This document shows positions 11,267 through 22,822 of a stretch of DNA of 64,000 bases, piece by piece (within the stretch, counting starts at the first letter, position 1; each line of letters begins with the position of its first letter). The position numbers and the translations under genes were made by a program. Source of the DNA: Branchiostoma floridae (taxonomy: Eukaryota; Chordata; Leptocardii; Amphioxiformes; Branchiostomatidae); contig NC_049993.1 of assembly GCF_000003815.2 (NCBI RefSeq), positions 14,336,745 through 14,400,744 on the forward strand, read 5' to 3'. The notes beneath the pieces are model-generated. The model had not been told where the DNA came from. It made no database searches and saw only the letters and a program-made list of their open reading frames with translations.

Positions 11267-12863
11267 TTAGTTTCTGCTTCACAGCGTCAGATCTACTCCG
11301 TAATACACTCCTTCTTTGTTTACTCCAGTGAATAACCAACACTTTGGTCTATCTTTGGATCTATTCAAGTGATGATATTACCTTCGGGGTTTCCAGCATT
11401 ACGTCTCCATAGTTGACTACAGTAAATGTCACTACCCTAAAGAGTACAGATTATCGTAATAAGACCGTCACCCACTTAGAAGTGCCGTTATTCAGGGCGG
11501 TATAATGTCGTTTTACTTTCAAAAATTTATAAAGGCAAGTAGCCTAGAAGTAATCTAATAATCAAGTGTTGGATGTGAGGAAATAATTTTGAAAACTTGA
11601 GCATATGCACAGATGTCCATACAGGCATTACTGTTTGAAGAATCGTGTACTGCAAGGCAATCTGATCTAAAGTGAATACAAATTCGCAAAACTTCGTTTA
11701 TTCCCATAAAAACACCATCTTTCTTAATCTAGCGAATAATTTATTCGCAAAAGGTTTAATAGACGGCCTCAGGGCAGTACATTATATATATAGGAACTAT
11801 TAGTAGATATTGCATTCGAAATCTGAATAGAATAGAATAGAGGGAGAATGCAATTTCGTTACCGAATGTAGTTTATATGACAAAGGAACAATATGTGTAG
11901 TGTACCAAGCATATTTACCTAGTCTGTGCACTCAATCATCGTTGGGCAGACAAAGCATGTCTAAACTTATATTTCTTTTCTAACTTAAAGTTGAAATTAT
12001 ATAATATAATTTAAGCTAGAGTAGCAATCGTATATTTACAATTATGAATTACAAAGAGAGAAAGACACCATATAGACATGTATTAATGTGTGCGTGTGTT
12101 ACGTTCTCATTACAATTGTATATTGCAATAAGTCATCCTAAAATAGCCGCAGTATTTAAAGAAGTCACCAACACCTAGCCCATATTTATTATTTTACCAC
12201 ATTCAAACAGACGAACAAAAAATACAAAACAATTTTCTCTTAAAATTACGGAATCAAAAAATTCACAAAAAGTGAGATTTTTTTTTGTTCTTCATCTACT
12301 GTACTTGCAAGAAGTAAGCAAAGTCTAACTGGTAATGATAAATCCAACACTAGTATTTTTCATTTGTTACGACAATGTCAACTGTCTGTTGCCAAATGTA
12401 TATATGTCTCCCATGATTCTACTATGTACATGAAAATGGAATGAGGGCATGGGATTGCAAATAAATGTTCCTTCGTACATGGTAAGATTACTTGTGAGCA
12501 CAGAATGAAGACTGTATCATTTGCTCATCTCATGACCGAAGGCGATAGTCGTCATAAAAAGAGATATGATCTAAACATTATACGATATTTACAGCCCCGA
12601 GAGCGCACTCTAAAGTCACGCGATAGATACATGTACCAGGATGAGTCGGGATAAGGTCACATGCTTAAGAATGGTCGATTTGGGAAATGTCGTGACCAAA
12701 ACTGCGTCTGGAATCTAGTTTATAGACTAAAGTTATGTACGTCGTTACAGATACCTTCTACTAGACTAAGTCTCTTTATGTAGGAGGGACTTGTATTTCA
12801 ATGGTAAATGATGCACTGTCTTCCAATTATAGAGAACGTAGATGGTTGGGTTCAGTGTATTGA

Positions 12864-13010
12864 TCAATAGCCTAATGGGTAGGGTGCCCACTTTTGCATC
12901 CAGTGTTTGAACCCCAGTCGGGTCAAACCGAAGACTTTTGAAAAGGTAGATGCTATTCTGATTCTTAGATTAGAACTTTTCGCATATATGTGAAAGATTA
13001 AGGTACTAGT
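12864..13010 (+). mobile_element. tRNA-derived SINE, family A (decayed)
   Basis: An A-box-like TAGCCTAATGG (12868) and a B-box-like GTTTGAACCCC (12904) are spaced as in a tRNA promoter. The following GTCGGGTCAAACCGAAGACTT aligns with the same region of the better preserved copy at 19.38 kb. It is too degenerate to be a tRNA gene. Confidence 0.7.
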
Positions 13011-13299
13011 TTAACTCACATCAATGATAACGTAGTGCTTGTATAACTGTGTGGCCAATGAGCTTAAGGCGCTGATTCTTTAGCACTGCCCCATAGAGCA
13101 AAAACCTTGAGTGAATTAAAAGCAAAGAGATTTACGTGATTTCAATAGATTTCTTCATGAAATCTTACGAAAATGGTTTTAAATCAAATGTAATACGTTG
13201 CTCAATGTTCTTGATTGTCTAATACATTAGTTTTCAAATATTACTATGCAAACATTGTTATCTATAGCAAAGTCTTTTATTTTCTGTATATTTAGTATG

Positions 13300-13425
13300 T
13301 ATTATTTATTTTATTTATTTATTTATTTGTTCAGCTGTTTATATTCTGTATGTTCCATGTTGCAATTAGCCCTCGGACAAGAACTTACAAATAAACTTTC
13401 TTTCTTGCTTTCTATATGTGATAAA
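13300..13425 (+). mobile_element. LINE 3' tail
   Basis: CAATTAGCCCTCGGACAAGA followed by ACTTACAAATAAACTTTCTTTC resembles a non-LTR retrotransposon 3' end with a short tail repeat. The copy at 58.67 kb carries the same tail block. A TTTATTTA run lies just upstream. No ORF remains in this piece. Confidence 0.55.
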
Positions 13426-14589
13426 GCAATTCAATATTGATTTCCAAACTAACCCCCGAATGCATCACCCCATTATGGCACTGATACAACGATGCAATAC
13501 GCATACAGATTAGCCAGACTCTATAGATACGTGAAATTGAAACCTATGACCCTCCTATCACCCCAGAGTATCTCATGTTCTTCTGCCTGACAGCGTCTGT
13601 GAGAGGAGGCTTCTGAGATTATAAAGCTATGCTCTTCGGGGACGGCAGCGATGTTGTAATGGTCAACTACCATCACCCCTGATTTATGGCATATCGTGAT
13701 AGAATCAAGCCATCATCTGCCCTCCATTAAAATACTCGACCCCTAGCTCGGGATAGATTGCTCACGCATCACAGAGGGGGAAGATGTAGAGACTGAGCAA
13801 GGCATGCCCATTCTTAGGAAAATCCTTCTCGTTTAATATGTACAGATAATGGCTTATAAGTCCTTGAGGGTAAAAGAGAGGGGAGGCTCCTTACCAATGC
13901 CCTTGTGTATAAGAAAGTTTATGTACAAGGCAAAGCTAATTGACAAGTACATGTACAGGATAGAAACATAGGAGACATGCATGTGGGAACGGGCAGTGTT
14001 GGGCGCTATCGTAACAAGAGACTACTCAAATACTAGCATTGGTCATAGGTAAACACAAACAGCTAAGCTTTAGATTCTCGATTTTTGTGGCAACAGATGA
14101 AGATTAAATGTCTACTTTTCTCTTATATGTGGGTTCTATGATTGCATCACAGTTGCTTTTCAGTCAACTTGACAATCGAATTTAGGCATATTGAGCTCTC
14201 ATTCACTTGTTTTTTTGCGGAAGCCACCCCCCCCCCCTCGTGTACAAAGGAAGAAAGAATAGTTTTGATGAGGACAGCTAGATTGCAAAGTTCCTAAGGG
14301 CATCAGACTGGCCAAATCTATCGACTGCTTTATTGATTTACGTAAATAGGTTTTTCAACGATTCAAGTTTGAAAGTAGAAAATGTGTGCGTACTTAGCTT
14401 TGATCTTTCTCTGACATAAATAATACAACGGCGATAAATGTATAAGATTATTATTATGACCTTTGAGATGTCTCTGTAGCTGAACTGGAGTCTAAGAGTC
14501 GAGCCCCTGGTTTCTATTAGTTGGGAAGCCCTGACTCCTAGTCGGAGAAGGAAAACCTCGTTGGAACTGTATTTGGGGGATGTAAATGG

Positions 14590-14872
14590 ATTCCGTGTTA
14601 GAAAGCTGAACTGGTTCGGCCTCATATGCCGACACAACTCCCTCGCTAAGACCATACAAGACCTAAGCTAAGACCTACAAGGCACAGTAGCAGGATGTAT
14701 CCGGGAGGAAACGAGGTAGGCCAAGGAAGACGTGGCCCGACAACATAAAGGTGTGAACTGGCCTAAGTACCGAACAGCTCATCAGGAAGGCAGAGGGCAG
14801 AACGATATGGTGAAGATCACAGCCGTCGTCTGTCGTGGAGCCCTTACGACCAGTGTTGTCATGGGCCATAAG
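14590..14872 (+). pseudogene. LINE reverse-transcriptase C-terminus, broken
   Basis: The plus strand encodes, in two frames, NWFGLICRHNSLAKTI, then after a frameshift KRGRPRKTWPDNIKV, a TGA stop, and TGLSTEQLIRKAEGRTIW before another stop. The FGH(I/V)CRH, RGRPRKTWxDNIK and TxLSxEQLIRKAE pattern is the familiar C-terminal tail of CR1/jockey-like LINE polyproteins. Both stops are TGA where the family usually has Trp, and there is at least one frameshift, so the copy is dead. It ends next to the TTAA element at 14877. The minus-strand frame over it is a shadow. Confidence 0.8.
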
Positions 14873-14876
14873 TGAG

Positions 14877-15581
14877 TTAAAGGTCTACTACGTAATATTT
14901 GAACAAAACAAAAAGTAGCTTTTCCTACTTTTTCTTTACATTGTTAGTTCAATCAACCCTATAGCATTGCATACCAATATTTAGGGAGAGACGCTGCGAC
15001 ATCATTGCACCAAATAAGCATGTATAAAAATTGTGATTTTCCAACAAACAGATGGGTTCAGGCCTGGTCACTGCCTGGCTGGTGTTCCTTATCAGCCTGG
15101 CCTCCCAGTGGGGGGCCAGTTGACAGTTTCCTTTGAGTACAGTAGGTTAGTTTTCTGTACAAGGTTTCTTGCAGTTTTGAAGGGAATATGACCTCAGCTT
15201 GTTGATACCCTACAAAATAGACTAATAAGTTCGTGATTATATGCTATTTTAGAATGATTAGATATGGGTGTTTCCAAAGAAGAAGATCTCCATTGTGTTC
15301 TTTATCTGCAGTCTGCTAACTGATTACCCCACCCCGGGGGACCTACCGGTGGCAAGCTGTTTTACATACAGGAGGGTCTAACCAACTTGGTCTAGCTAGG
15401 GAGGTCAACAGGTTACAGTGGGCCTAGAGCAGAATGTTTTGTAGGCTAATCCTTTACGTTGCAAACGTGAAAAATGACACAAAAGTGTCAAAAACTGTCA
15501 AAAAGTGGTAGTAAATCTGAAATTTCTTAGTTCTAGAATATTTCAAATTTGAGCGCAAAAAACTACGTAGTAGACCTTTAA
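14877..15581. mobile_element. TTAA-flanked inverted-repeat element carrying a signal-peptide-like ORF
   Basis: The left end TTAAAGGTCTACTACGTA (14877) and right end TACGTAGTAGACCTTTAA (to 15581) are perfect inverted complements, consistent with a piggyBac-type TTAA target. The 705-bp interior has a subterminal hairpin (AAGTAG near 14915 facing CTACTT) and the mini-ORF at 15052. No transposase is present. Family 1 MITE material starts immediately to its right. Confidence 0.75.
15052..15123 (+). CDS. Candidate 23-residue signal-peptide-like mini-ORF inside a transposon
   Basis: ATG GGT TCA opens 23 codons starting MGSGLVTAWLVFLISLASQ and ending at TGA. It has a short polar start, a strong hydrophobic core and small residues at the end, a textbook signal-peptide shape. 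An AACAAACAG acceptor-like site directly precedes the ATG, and TATAAAAA lies about 25 bp upstream. It could be a signal exon captured by the element (its donor lost), a genuine micropeptide, or chance. No downstream exon was found. Confidence 0.3.
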   Translation: MGSGLVTAWLVFLISLASQWGAS

Positions 15582-15822
15582 GGTGGACTCTCACTGCACT
15601 TCCGTCAAGTTTGCGCACTGCGGGGTTCGAAAGATACTCAACGAATTTCAGAGATAAGGAACGAGTTTGCTTAGTTTTTTATGTTTTGTCGTCTTCTATG
15701 TCATACTTTTACGTATTACGCAATATCTAACTCATAAAAACGTAGAAAATAACAAAATAGTGACGCAGTGAACAAACCCCGCAGTGACGCAAGCTTCATG
15801 CAATTGCGGTGTGATTTCACCT
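15582..15822. mobile_element. MITE family 1, complete copy
   Basis: Left end AAGGTGGACTCTCACTGCAC; right end ...CAATTGCGGTGTGATTTCACCTT. Subterminal GCACTGCGGGGTTCG is mirrored by GAACAAACCCCGCAGTGACGC. The core contains TTTTGTCGTCTTCTATGTCA and ACTTTTACGTATTACGCAA, shared with the copies at 18.4 and 42.7 kb. Non-coding. Confidence 0.85.
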
Positions 15823-18419
15823 TTAGAAGAGGTGACTAGCTAGAGAGAATATCTAGATCCTCCTTTAAAAAAACTCCCCGGTATAGAACCAGGAAGGAAA
15901 GTTAGAAAAGCCATCTTTCATTTTAGTTTAAGCCTTTTAAACCATTAAAATGGTTTCTTTTTCCTCATATGACATATGCACTAACAGTATCCGTACTACT
16001 GAAACTGCAGCTCTTTCCAGGCGTTACTCCCAGCCATTAGGAGACCAGTTAGTGCCAAATCACTTAACCCCTAACTGTCCCCTAGGGGTCCAAATAAGGC
16101 AATTTAACCAAGCTGAGAAATAACCGCCACTTGAAATGGGGCCATAACCCATTATTTCTGCGGTTAACAGCGCGAGGGCAACTGTCTCTTTAGATGGAAA
16201 TAAATACTACCTGTCAAATCCCTGGAGGGGGGGTGCTCAGGATGCCTTAATCTTGAAAACAATTGTCTTAGGGTGAAATATCTAGGACGAGTTTATAGAG
16301 GAACTGGCAATAGATATGCCATCATCCGTGAATAGTTCCAGCAGATTGGTATGTCCCTGAATAAAGTCGATGAGAAGAAAGCATTGGTTGTGTAAAAAAG
16401 ACTCTTAATTCGATATACCACCATTGTGACAACGATTATATATTGTCTACGTTTATTCATTTTGCATATGACAAGAGTTGTCACATTGCATATGCCATCA
16501 CTGTACGTTTACACCACTAGATTTTATATGATTATTAGATTTTATCTATTTTCCTTCATTCATTTATTGCGATTGATTAGGTTTTGGAAGTATCGACATA
16601 ATAGACGACTATTTGAATAGATAAATGAATAAGATGTCAACTCAGAGGCCATAATGTAAGTGTGGATCTACTAAAATTGGAGTAACCGCAATTATTTTAA
16701 TTCGTTCATAGCAAATTATGTAAACTATAACACAGTCTATCTATTTATCAGTGAACAAAAATATAAAAGGTCCTCTGTATTAAATTTGAGTATCCCCAAC
16801 ACGCCACCACCTACGCTTTATTATATGTTGATTTTGATCCTGTCACATCGGGGTTGTAATAGCTATTGGAGATGACCCCTGCCATAAAGGTCGGGTCAAG
16901 TCAGCGTTTGCCAATCAACTCTCGACAACATGCCCTCTTGCGTGACATTCACGGTCGTATTGATCTTCAAATACACAGTACCGAACTGTCATTAGGGCAT
17001 TTGGGGTGAAAAGGACTGTAGCTAGTGATATGAAGCTTTATTGAAACAACAAATACTGTAAGGACTTTCGCATGGACGACTATAAGCTAAAGATTCTTGA
17101 TGCAAATGAATTTTAAGTTTCCACTTACTGAATAAACTAAATATTGGCGATACACTTGAATTTTAAGATTGTACTTACTGAATAATACACAGAATAACTA
17201 ACGGGAATATCTAATACATCTCAATATAAATAGGTTTGGGTTCTTCATCGTGGGATTGATAATATTTTCAAATAGAAATGTATATTGTATGTATTCATCT
17301 AGCATTGGCAAAGCTTAATATTCAAATCTTATTGCGGAATCGAAGCTCTAAGTGTTTGTAATAATGCTCTATTTCCTGTGTAAACAAATAAGACATCAGT
17401 CAACTGATTTAGCACTGGTAATTATCTAATCGTAGTGTTAATCTAAATAAGATTAAATAAGCTTAGCGTCAACATAACTTAGGTAAATCATGTATTTTTA
17501 CGGGAGAGGCAATGCTGTTGTAACGTTTAGAAATGTTGCTAATTATGATAGATTAGCATGCACATTCTCCGGTATCAGAATCTGAACAGTTTGATAAATC
17601 ACCAGGGTCTCGTTGTTGAGTAATGCGCCAGAACTGATGGAAATTAATAGCCTCTCTTCTATCTCGGATTACTTTGGACGAATGGTGGTATTACTCATGC
17701 AGAAAATTACAAAGCGCCAAGAAGAATATTTTGAAATAGTAAACATCTTTTATAATCTTTCAAGACAACCTAAAGTAAAATGTACGACTACCCGTTCCAA
17801 ACTTTACTGTAATGGTCGGAGTTAAGACAGTAAATGCCACGATAGCCTCCCGAGAGTCTATCACAAAGTCATGGTGGTTGATGTTAGAACAGTTTATTTT
17901 TGACCGGTCTTCAATTGCCGGATTTATCTTGTCAAAGTTTTGTAAAAGAAATTGTAAAAGAAGAAACTTTAACCGATTATTTTTACCGACGCGTCTGAAA
18001 GTTTTTTTCCCCACCACTACGCAAAAAAGTGTATTCCTGGCCTTAGTATATCTTTGTTCATAGCAAACGACGTAACAGGCCCATATACACGTACACTTTA
18101 TTTATCAACTTGTGTTTATTATCACAGATAATATAGTGATATAAAGAGATAAAGATATATAGTGCACGTTGCGTTCTTCTAGTGTTTATCATAAGCAAAC
18201 AAGACTAAATACAAATCCTACGCTACAAGGTTATATGAAATTAGCAAAAACAACTAAAAAACGGGAAGACAGTAATAAACAATGCTTCCCGTGTCTTTTA
18301 ATTTAGCCTCCTGTTAATATTGATTCATCATTAGTAGTTCTACCAACTCTAAACTACCACTTCCTAAATCTGATATTCAAAATGGAAATTTCTATCACTA
18401 TTGAACCAACGTCTTGTGG
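15823..18419. other. Non-coding stretch, nothing recognised
   Basis: AT-rich DNA with no repeat or exon I can name. Opposed frames of about 83-85 codons at 17.76-18.06 kb overlap each other, lack splice signals and contain a small internal repeat (TGTAAAAGAAATTGTAAAAG), so they are treated as chance. The hydrophobic minus-strand frame near 16.3 kb was checked as a missing transmembrane exon and rejected. Confidence 0.5.
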
Positions 18420-18652
18420 AGGTGGAGTCTTACTGCACTAGGGGCACCAGGGATTTGCAGATGACTCAACGAGATAATTTTATAAAACTAATTTTATTCC
18501 GTTTTTATGTATTTTGTTGTGTTCTAAGTCAAACTTTTACGTATTACACAATATCTAAATTATTAAACACCGTCCAAAATAACAAAACAGTGCCGCAGTG
18601 AAGGAACCCCGCAGTGCCGCACCGGTGACCCAAGTGCGGTGAGAGTTCACCT
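18420..18652. mobile_element. MITE family 1, diverged copy
   Basis: Left end AGGTGGAGTCTTACTGCACT; right end CAAGTGCGGTGAGAGTTCACCT, with the inner GTGCCGCAGTGAAGGAACCCC. The core keeps TTTTGTTGTGTTCTAAGTCA and CTTTTACGTATTACACAATA. It lies a little beyond the third Ig exon of the hepaCAM-like gene. Confidence 0.8.
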
Positions 18653-18790
18653 TTAGTGTGGACGTGCCACGCCCCAAGCAAAACTGTGAACATCTTTGTA
18701 CGAGTTGGGACCAATCAACTCAATGTAGCACTTATCCACGATTCAACGAGACAAACACAAACACCAAGCGATTACATAACCTCCGTTTCA

Positions 18791-18888
18791 ATAGCCTGAG
18801 TACCATCCTCCGTGGTGGCCACTGGCTAAGTACTTTTGCTTGCTAACCACGGAGCAAGCGGTCACTACGGAGGATGGTACTCAGGCTA
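18791..18888. mobile_element. 98-bp hAT-type MITE with perfect TIRs and 8-bp target duplication
   Basis: Perfect 22-bp inverted ends (18792-18813 and 18867-18888; outer part TAGCCTGAGTACC) flank a short core that is itself partly palindromic (GTGGCCACTGGC). The 8-bp direct repeat CCGTTTCA at 18783-18790 and 18889-18896 is a target-site duplication. TAG...CTA termini with an 8-bp duplication are typical of the hAT superfamily. Intact ends and duplication indicate a recent insertion, just inside intron 3 of the hepaCAM-like gene. Confidence 0.9.
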
Positions 18889-18924
18889 CCGTTTCACTAA
18901 GGTAGAAAGAAAAGTGCAACTTAC

Positions 18925-19218
18925 ACGTGACTTCCACTTGTACACTGTCCAACACGACACTTCTGATGTGCTCTGCTACGCACGAGTAGTTCCCGGAGTC
19001 CTTTCTCGTCAGTTTTTCCAACAGGATCGAAGATTTGTACGAATTGGGCCCATCATAGTCCACGCGGGTGGTATCCTTGGAGAGCAGTTCGTTATCCTTC
19101 ATCCAGAAAACCGCTTTAACTTTTGAGTTAGTTTTGTCCACGGAACAGTTGAGCACCAGGGTGCTGTTGATCGGTACCAGCTTTGGACTCACCAGTCCGA
19201 TATCCACTTTGGGCGGAA
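18925..19218 (-). CDS. Exon 3 of hepaCAM-like Ig gene: C2-type Ig domain
   Basis: Seen: 294 nt (98 codons) between acceptor TCCCCTCGCAG and donor ACGT|GTAAGT, phase 1 at both ends, so it joins exon 2 in frame. The translation starts VPPKVDIGLVSPK and is a canonical C2/I-type Ig domain: LVLNCSV (B-strand Cys), VFWMKDNELL (C-strand Trp), and LTRKDSGNYSCVAEH (F-strand Tyr-x-Cys). Sequons NST, NCS and NYS suggest glycosylation. Family knowledge: hepaCAM-type proteins are signal peptide, V-like Ig, C2-like Ig, one transmembrane helix and a cytoplasmic tail, and this is the second ectodomain. No transmembrane exon was found further left, so the protein is incomplete in this window. A 98-bp hAT MITE with its target duplication begins 29 nt past the donor. 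Confidence 0.88.
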
Positions 19219-19375
19219 CTGCGAGGGGAGACCTTAACATGTCAGTACACAGCATCGGACCACCTGGATACTTTAATAGTCCATTAGCTTATCTGACATA
19301 CAAACTTTACAAACTGTACTCAGCTAATATTTCTAAACATATGGCATGTAAAATACGAACATAGCACATACAAGT

Positions 19376-19650
19376 GCAATGGCCGAGTGGGTAGAGTGTT
19401 TGCCTTGCATTCGGTAGTTTGTGAGTTCGATCCCGGGCCGAGTCATACCCAAGACTTTAAAAATGGTACATGCTGCTTTCTCTGCTTAGCACTCAGCACT
19501 AATGAGGAATGGTATGGAAGTTAAACACACATCACTACGAGCGGACCAGCCCCCTGCTGCAGTGACTTGCACAAATATGTGGCCCAAGGACATTGAAGTG
19601 GAGATGAGCGCCACCCTAAGCATCTGCATAGATGCACGGGTAACTTTAAC
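19376..19650 (+). mobile_element. tRNA-derived SINE, family A
   Basis: A clear polymerase III promoter: A box TGGCCGAGTGG (19380) and B box AGTTCGATCCC (19424), followed by CGGGCCG as in a tRNA 3' half. The body continues CATACCCAAGACTTTAAAAA, aligning with the copy at 12.87 kb, and seems to end near GGGTAACTTTAACTTTTTT. It has no proper acceptor-stem pairing, so it is not a functional tRNA gene. It is inserted in intron 2 of the hepaCAM-like gene, opposite in orientation. Confidence 0.85.
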
Positions 19651-20685
19651 TTTTTTAACATACAAGTACTTACAGTTATTCACAGTTCATAGCATTTATT
19701 TACAATTTTTCTAATCAAGCTGAATTTTCTTCTGTCCATGTAGCTCCTGTAGCAATCAAAATGCTTTGACCTTAACTTTATTCAAATTGTGATTATAAAC
19801 AGTACAATACATGTTGGTCACAGGCAGCTGGTGATGTGATCCGCACATTAACACATAGATATAGCAAATCCATACTTGTGAATCTGAAACGTTAAATGCA
19901 GTCATAGGATACAGTGTAAAATATCAAATATTGTCTAAAACTCTAACAGTCCAATTATACAGTACCTGCTGGAAGACTTTTATATGATGTGAGCTTGTTT
20001 CACATTATGGGTCAGTTGTATCTAAAGTCGGTAAGGATACGGTATGGAACTGGACTTTTATAGATAGACTGATAATAAGGCGGTTCGAGATTTCTAAGTG
20101 CCCATGCGCATGTTGATGCAGTGTGAGTGATATGTCAAGGTTGAAGGCCTTTTTCTTTAAACATATCTTGTCTTACTTAAGACATGTTCAGACTCCGTCG
20201 ACGGTTTCCATAACAATTTTCTTTAAGTGTTTTTTATGTCTCATGTGCGTTCACCTTTGACATGTTTCCACACAAAGCATCTTGCTGCACAGGGATCTAT
20301 TTTCACCTTAGATACAGTCATAAAACAAGGCCTCCTTCGGGCCGCGCATATCCTTTACAGACCGTTGCAGCCTTTTTACCATTTGAGTGAGCAGGTGGTA
20401 GGACCTCATCGGTGAGTGTTCAGGAGAAGATAAAGGCATCCACTCATTAATTTATGGTGAATATCCAGCCCCGAAGGAAACGGTTTCGTCTTGCAAGTAT
20501 GCATGCATGGCCTACGGTAGCTCATGGTTTTTGTATCGGAATTGACTTGTCTGGCCTGCCTGTCGGGAACGATTCCGTACGGCCACGGCTCGACAGTGAT
20601 CCTACCAAGAGCTCAGCTCTAAGAGGTGTGAAGTGCATGTAGAGGACTGAGGGAATACGTTGGGAATACATAGGACTGTAAGGTA

Positions 20686-20785
20686 AAAGCCCAGACATAA
20701 AGCACAGGGAATACTATAGCAGAATACAAAAGCCTCGACATATAACACGGGGAATACTATGGCAGAATACAAAAGCCTACAAGAG
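20686..20785. repeat. 43-bp tandem repeat, 2.3 copies
   Basis: AAAGCC recurs at 43-bp spacing (20686, 20729, 20772), each unit carrying GGGAATACTAT(A/G)GCAGAATAC. More decayed GGGAATAC units precede it from 20651. Confidence 0.8.
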
Positions 20786-21927
20786 TACATAGTATTGCAT
20801 TTGCCTAGATGACTGAGTAAAGGTAGACTAGTGTGTAAAATGGTAAGGAAATGCTAGACATATAAGTGTAAATATTCTATAATGATTGGTTTTAGCCGTA
20901 TGTTCTATAGTTATTAGGTGATTATCTTTGAATATGTTTTTTACTTTAAATTTATCACCTGTGAATAAAATGTGAAAAAGAAACCCCTCCAAAAAAGAAT
21001 ACAAAAGCAAGCCTATACATATAGTACAGTACATGAACAGACTGCCGTGGGGATCTTATCACTTTAGAAATAGACATAGACTGTCTTAGGTATAGTCACA
21101 GCGGTAAACCTTAGTGACAACGTAATCTTAGTTTTTTTAAGAACTCAAGAAAAAACATAACACCTTAGACACATTAAAGAACGAAATTGATCGAAGTGTG
21201 ACATAGCTATAGAAGCAGGAAATAAATCTTATCTTGATAGTCAATGCGGAAATCCTAGCAGAGAAAAAGGTACAATACAGACTCCACTTAGATAAACTAA
21301 TGCCCAACAGAAACATCAGACTCATTATATCACTTTGAAATGGACCAAGGAGTGGTACAGCCATGTTGTTAATAATAAATCTTAGAGAACTGAAAACTAA
21401 AGTTCCAAAAATTCGACTTAGAGTGGCATAGTGGTGAGGTTAAACGCAAGAAAAATAAAATCCAATGCAATGATAAAGCTTAGATAAAGGAATTGCAATC
21501 GATTTTAAGAAACAATACCTCAATTAGCATCTAACAATATATATTTTGCTCCCACAAATGAGTATATCAAATGCATTAAGTATATTTATCTACTTTTTCT
21601 TTACTTTTGTACACTTACCATTATTCAAGCATGCCCTTTGTATATTAATGTGCCCATCTTTTAGAAGCTTATCGTAGACCGCTTTATACTAAATACCCTA
21701 TGCTAAAAATTTCACGTAATTATACGAAAAGTCCTACCCGTTATCTCTACTTTGCAGATGAAATAATAACAGTTTTGTTCTGAGCAGTAAAATCAACCAG
21801 AAAACTGTTTTGACGTACGTGTTGCGATTGTCAGATTTAGTTTTCTTTCGGCAAATAGCGCTGGCAATTATGAGCTATATCAACTCATGAGCAATAGCAA
21901 TTGCCTGCGCTACCTCTTTGATAATAC

Positions 21928-22152
21928 CCCCTTTCCACTAGGACGGCGTTCTCTATACGACCTAAAATTTGACGTATACCCTAACCGAGTTTTAGGAAAG
22001 AACGAATCATTTTACACTTTCTGTGTTTTGTTGTCTTTTCAGTCACACTTTTACGTTTTGTATGATATACCCAGTATGAAGTAACAGGCTACACATATCC
22101 TATTTAGATCGTGGTGAGAGCGCAGCGCGATCGCCGTCTAGTGGGAAAGGGG
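21928..22152. mobile_element. MITE family 2, complete copy
   Basis: Left CCCCCTTTCCACTAGGACGG and right CGTCTAGTGGGAAAGGGG form imperfect TIRs. The core TTTTGTTGTCTTTTCAGTCA followed by CACTTTTACGTTTTG resembles the core of family 1, although the ends differ. GCGATCGC sits beside the right TIR. The plus-strand 65-codon frame inside is incidental. Confidence 0.8.
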
Positions 22153-22689
22153 CCTAGCATGTGTCGAGCTGTTAACGCAATTCAGACTTATGAAAATTGT
22201 TATGATTTTTAAGATTTAACTTTTTGTTACGTTTGACGTCTATAGATAAAGTAATATTTCATTGAGATGAAACTTTTACCACGTCTGCACTTTGACAAAC
22301 TCAAACGAAATCACAGCATAAAAGTCATTGATTATTTCATAAAAGCCTTTGACCTCAAGGTTGCACATAATGAAAATTTCTAGTCAAAATCCATGCCTCT
22401 ATCTCAAACGGTATGTTGCAATTCCACAGTGTATTGGCCTCTGATTGGTAGTGGTGTATCGAATTGCACACCTCCCCCTTTCTCCGATTCTTCGGAGACC
22501 TGACTGTTCAGTACAAAACCGGATTGCTCGAGCAGCAGTATTGAGAGTAAGATGAGAAAGTTAAATGCGAGTGCAGAAACGAATACGTGATAGACTGAGG
22601 CGCATCCAAACATCCAAATAAGTTCGTTAAAACTGGTCCTAAAACAAAACATAGATAACTAAAAGGCTCACAGTGACATTAACAATACC

Positions 22690-22815
22690 ATTCCACTAGG
22701 AAGGCTAGCTCGCTGTGATCTGATATTTGACGGATCGCTTCAATGGATTTAGAAGAAAAAATTGTACGTTTGGGAATTTTGTTGTCTTTTCAGTCATCAG
22801 CTTAATATACATTTT
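22690..22815. mobile_element. MITE family 2, left-part fragment
   Basis: CCATTCCACTAGGAAGG at 22690 and TTTTGTTGTCTTTTCAGTCA at about 22779 match the left end and core of the copy at 21.93 kb. The right end is missing where the exon-2 donor triplication starts. Confidence 0.65.
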
Positions 22816-22822
22816 AACCTCA

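Noticed and set aside
14338-14655. Minus-strand frame with hydrophobic VIIIILYIY segment as the missing transmembrane exon
   Set aside because: The hydrophobic run is short and AT-driven, there is no phase-1 acceptor, and its upstream half is antisense to a LINE remnant.
19376-19440. tRNA gene
   Set aside because: A and B boxes are present but acceptor and anticodon stems do not pair; the extended body repeated elsewhere marks it as a SINE.
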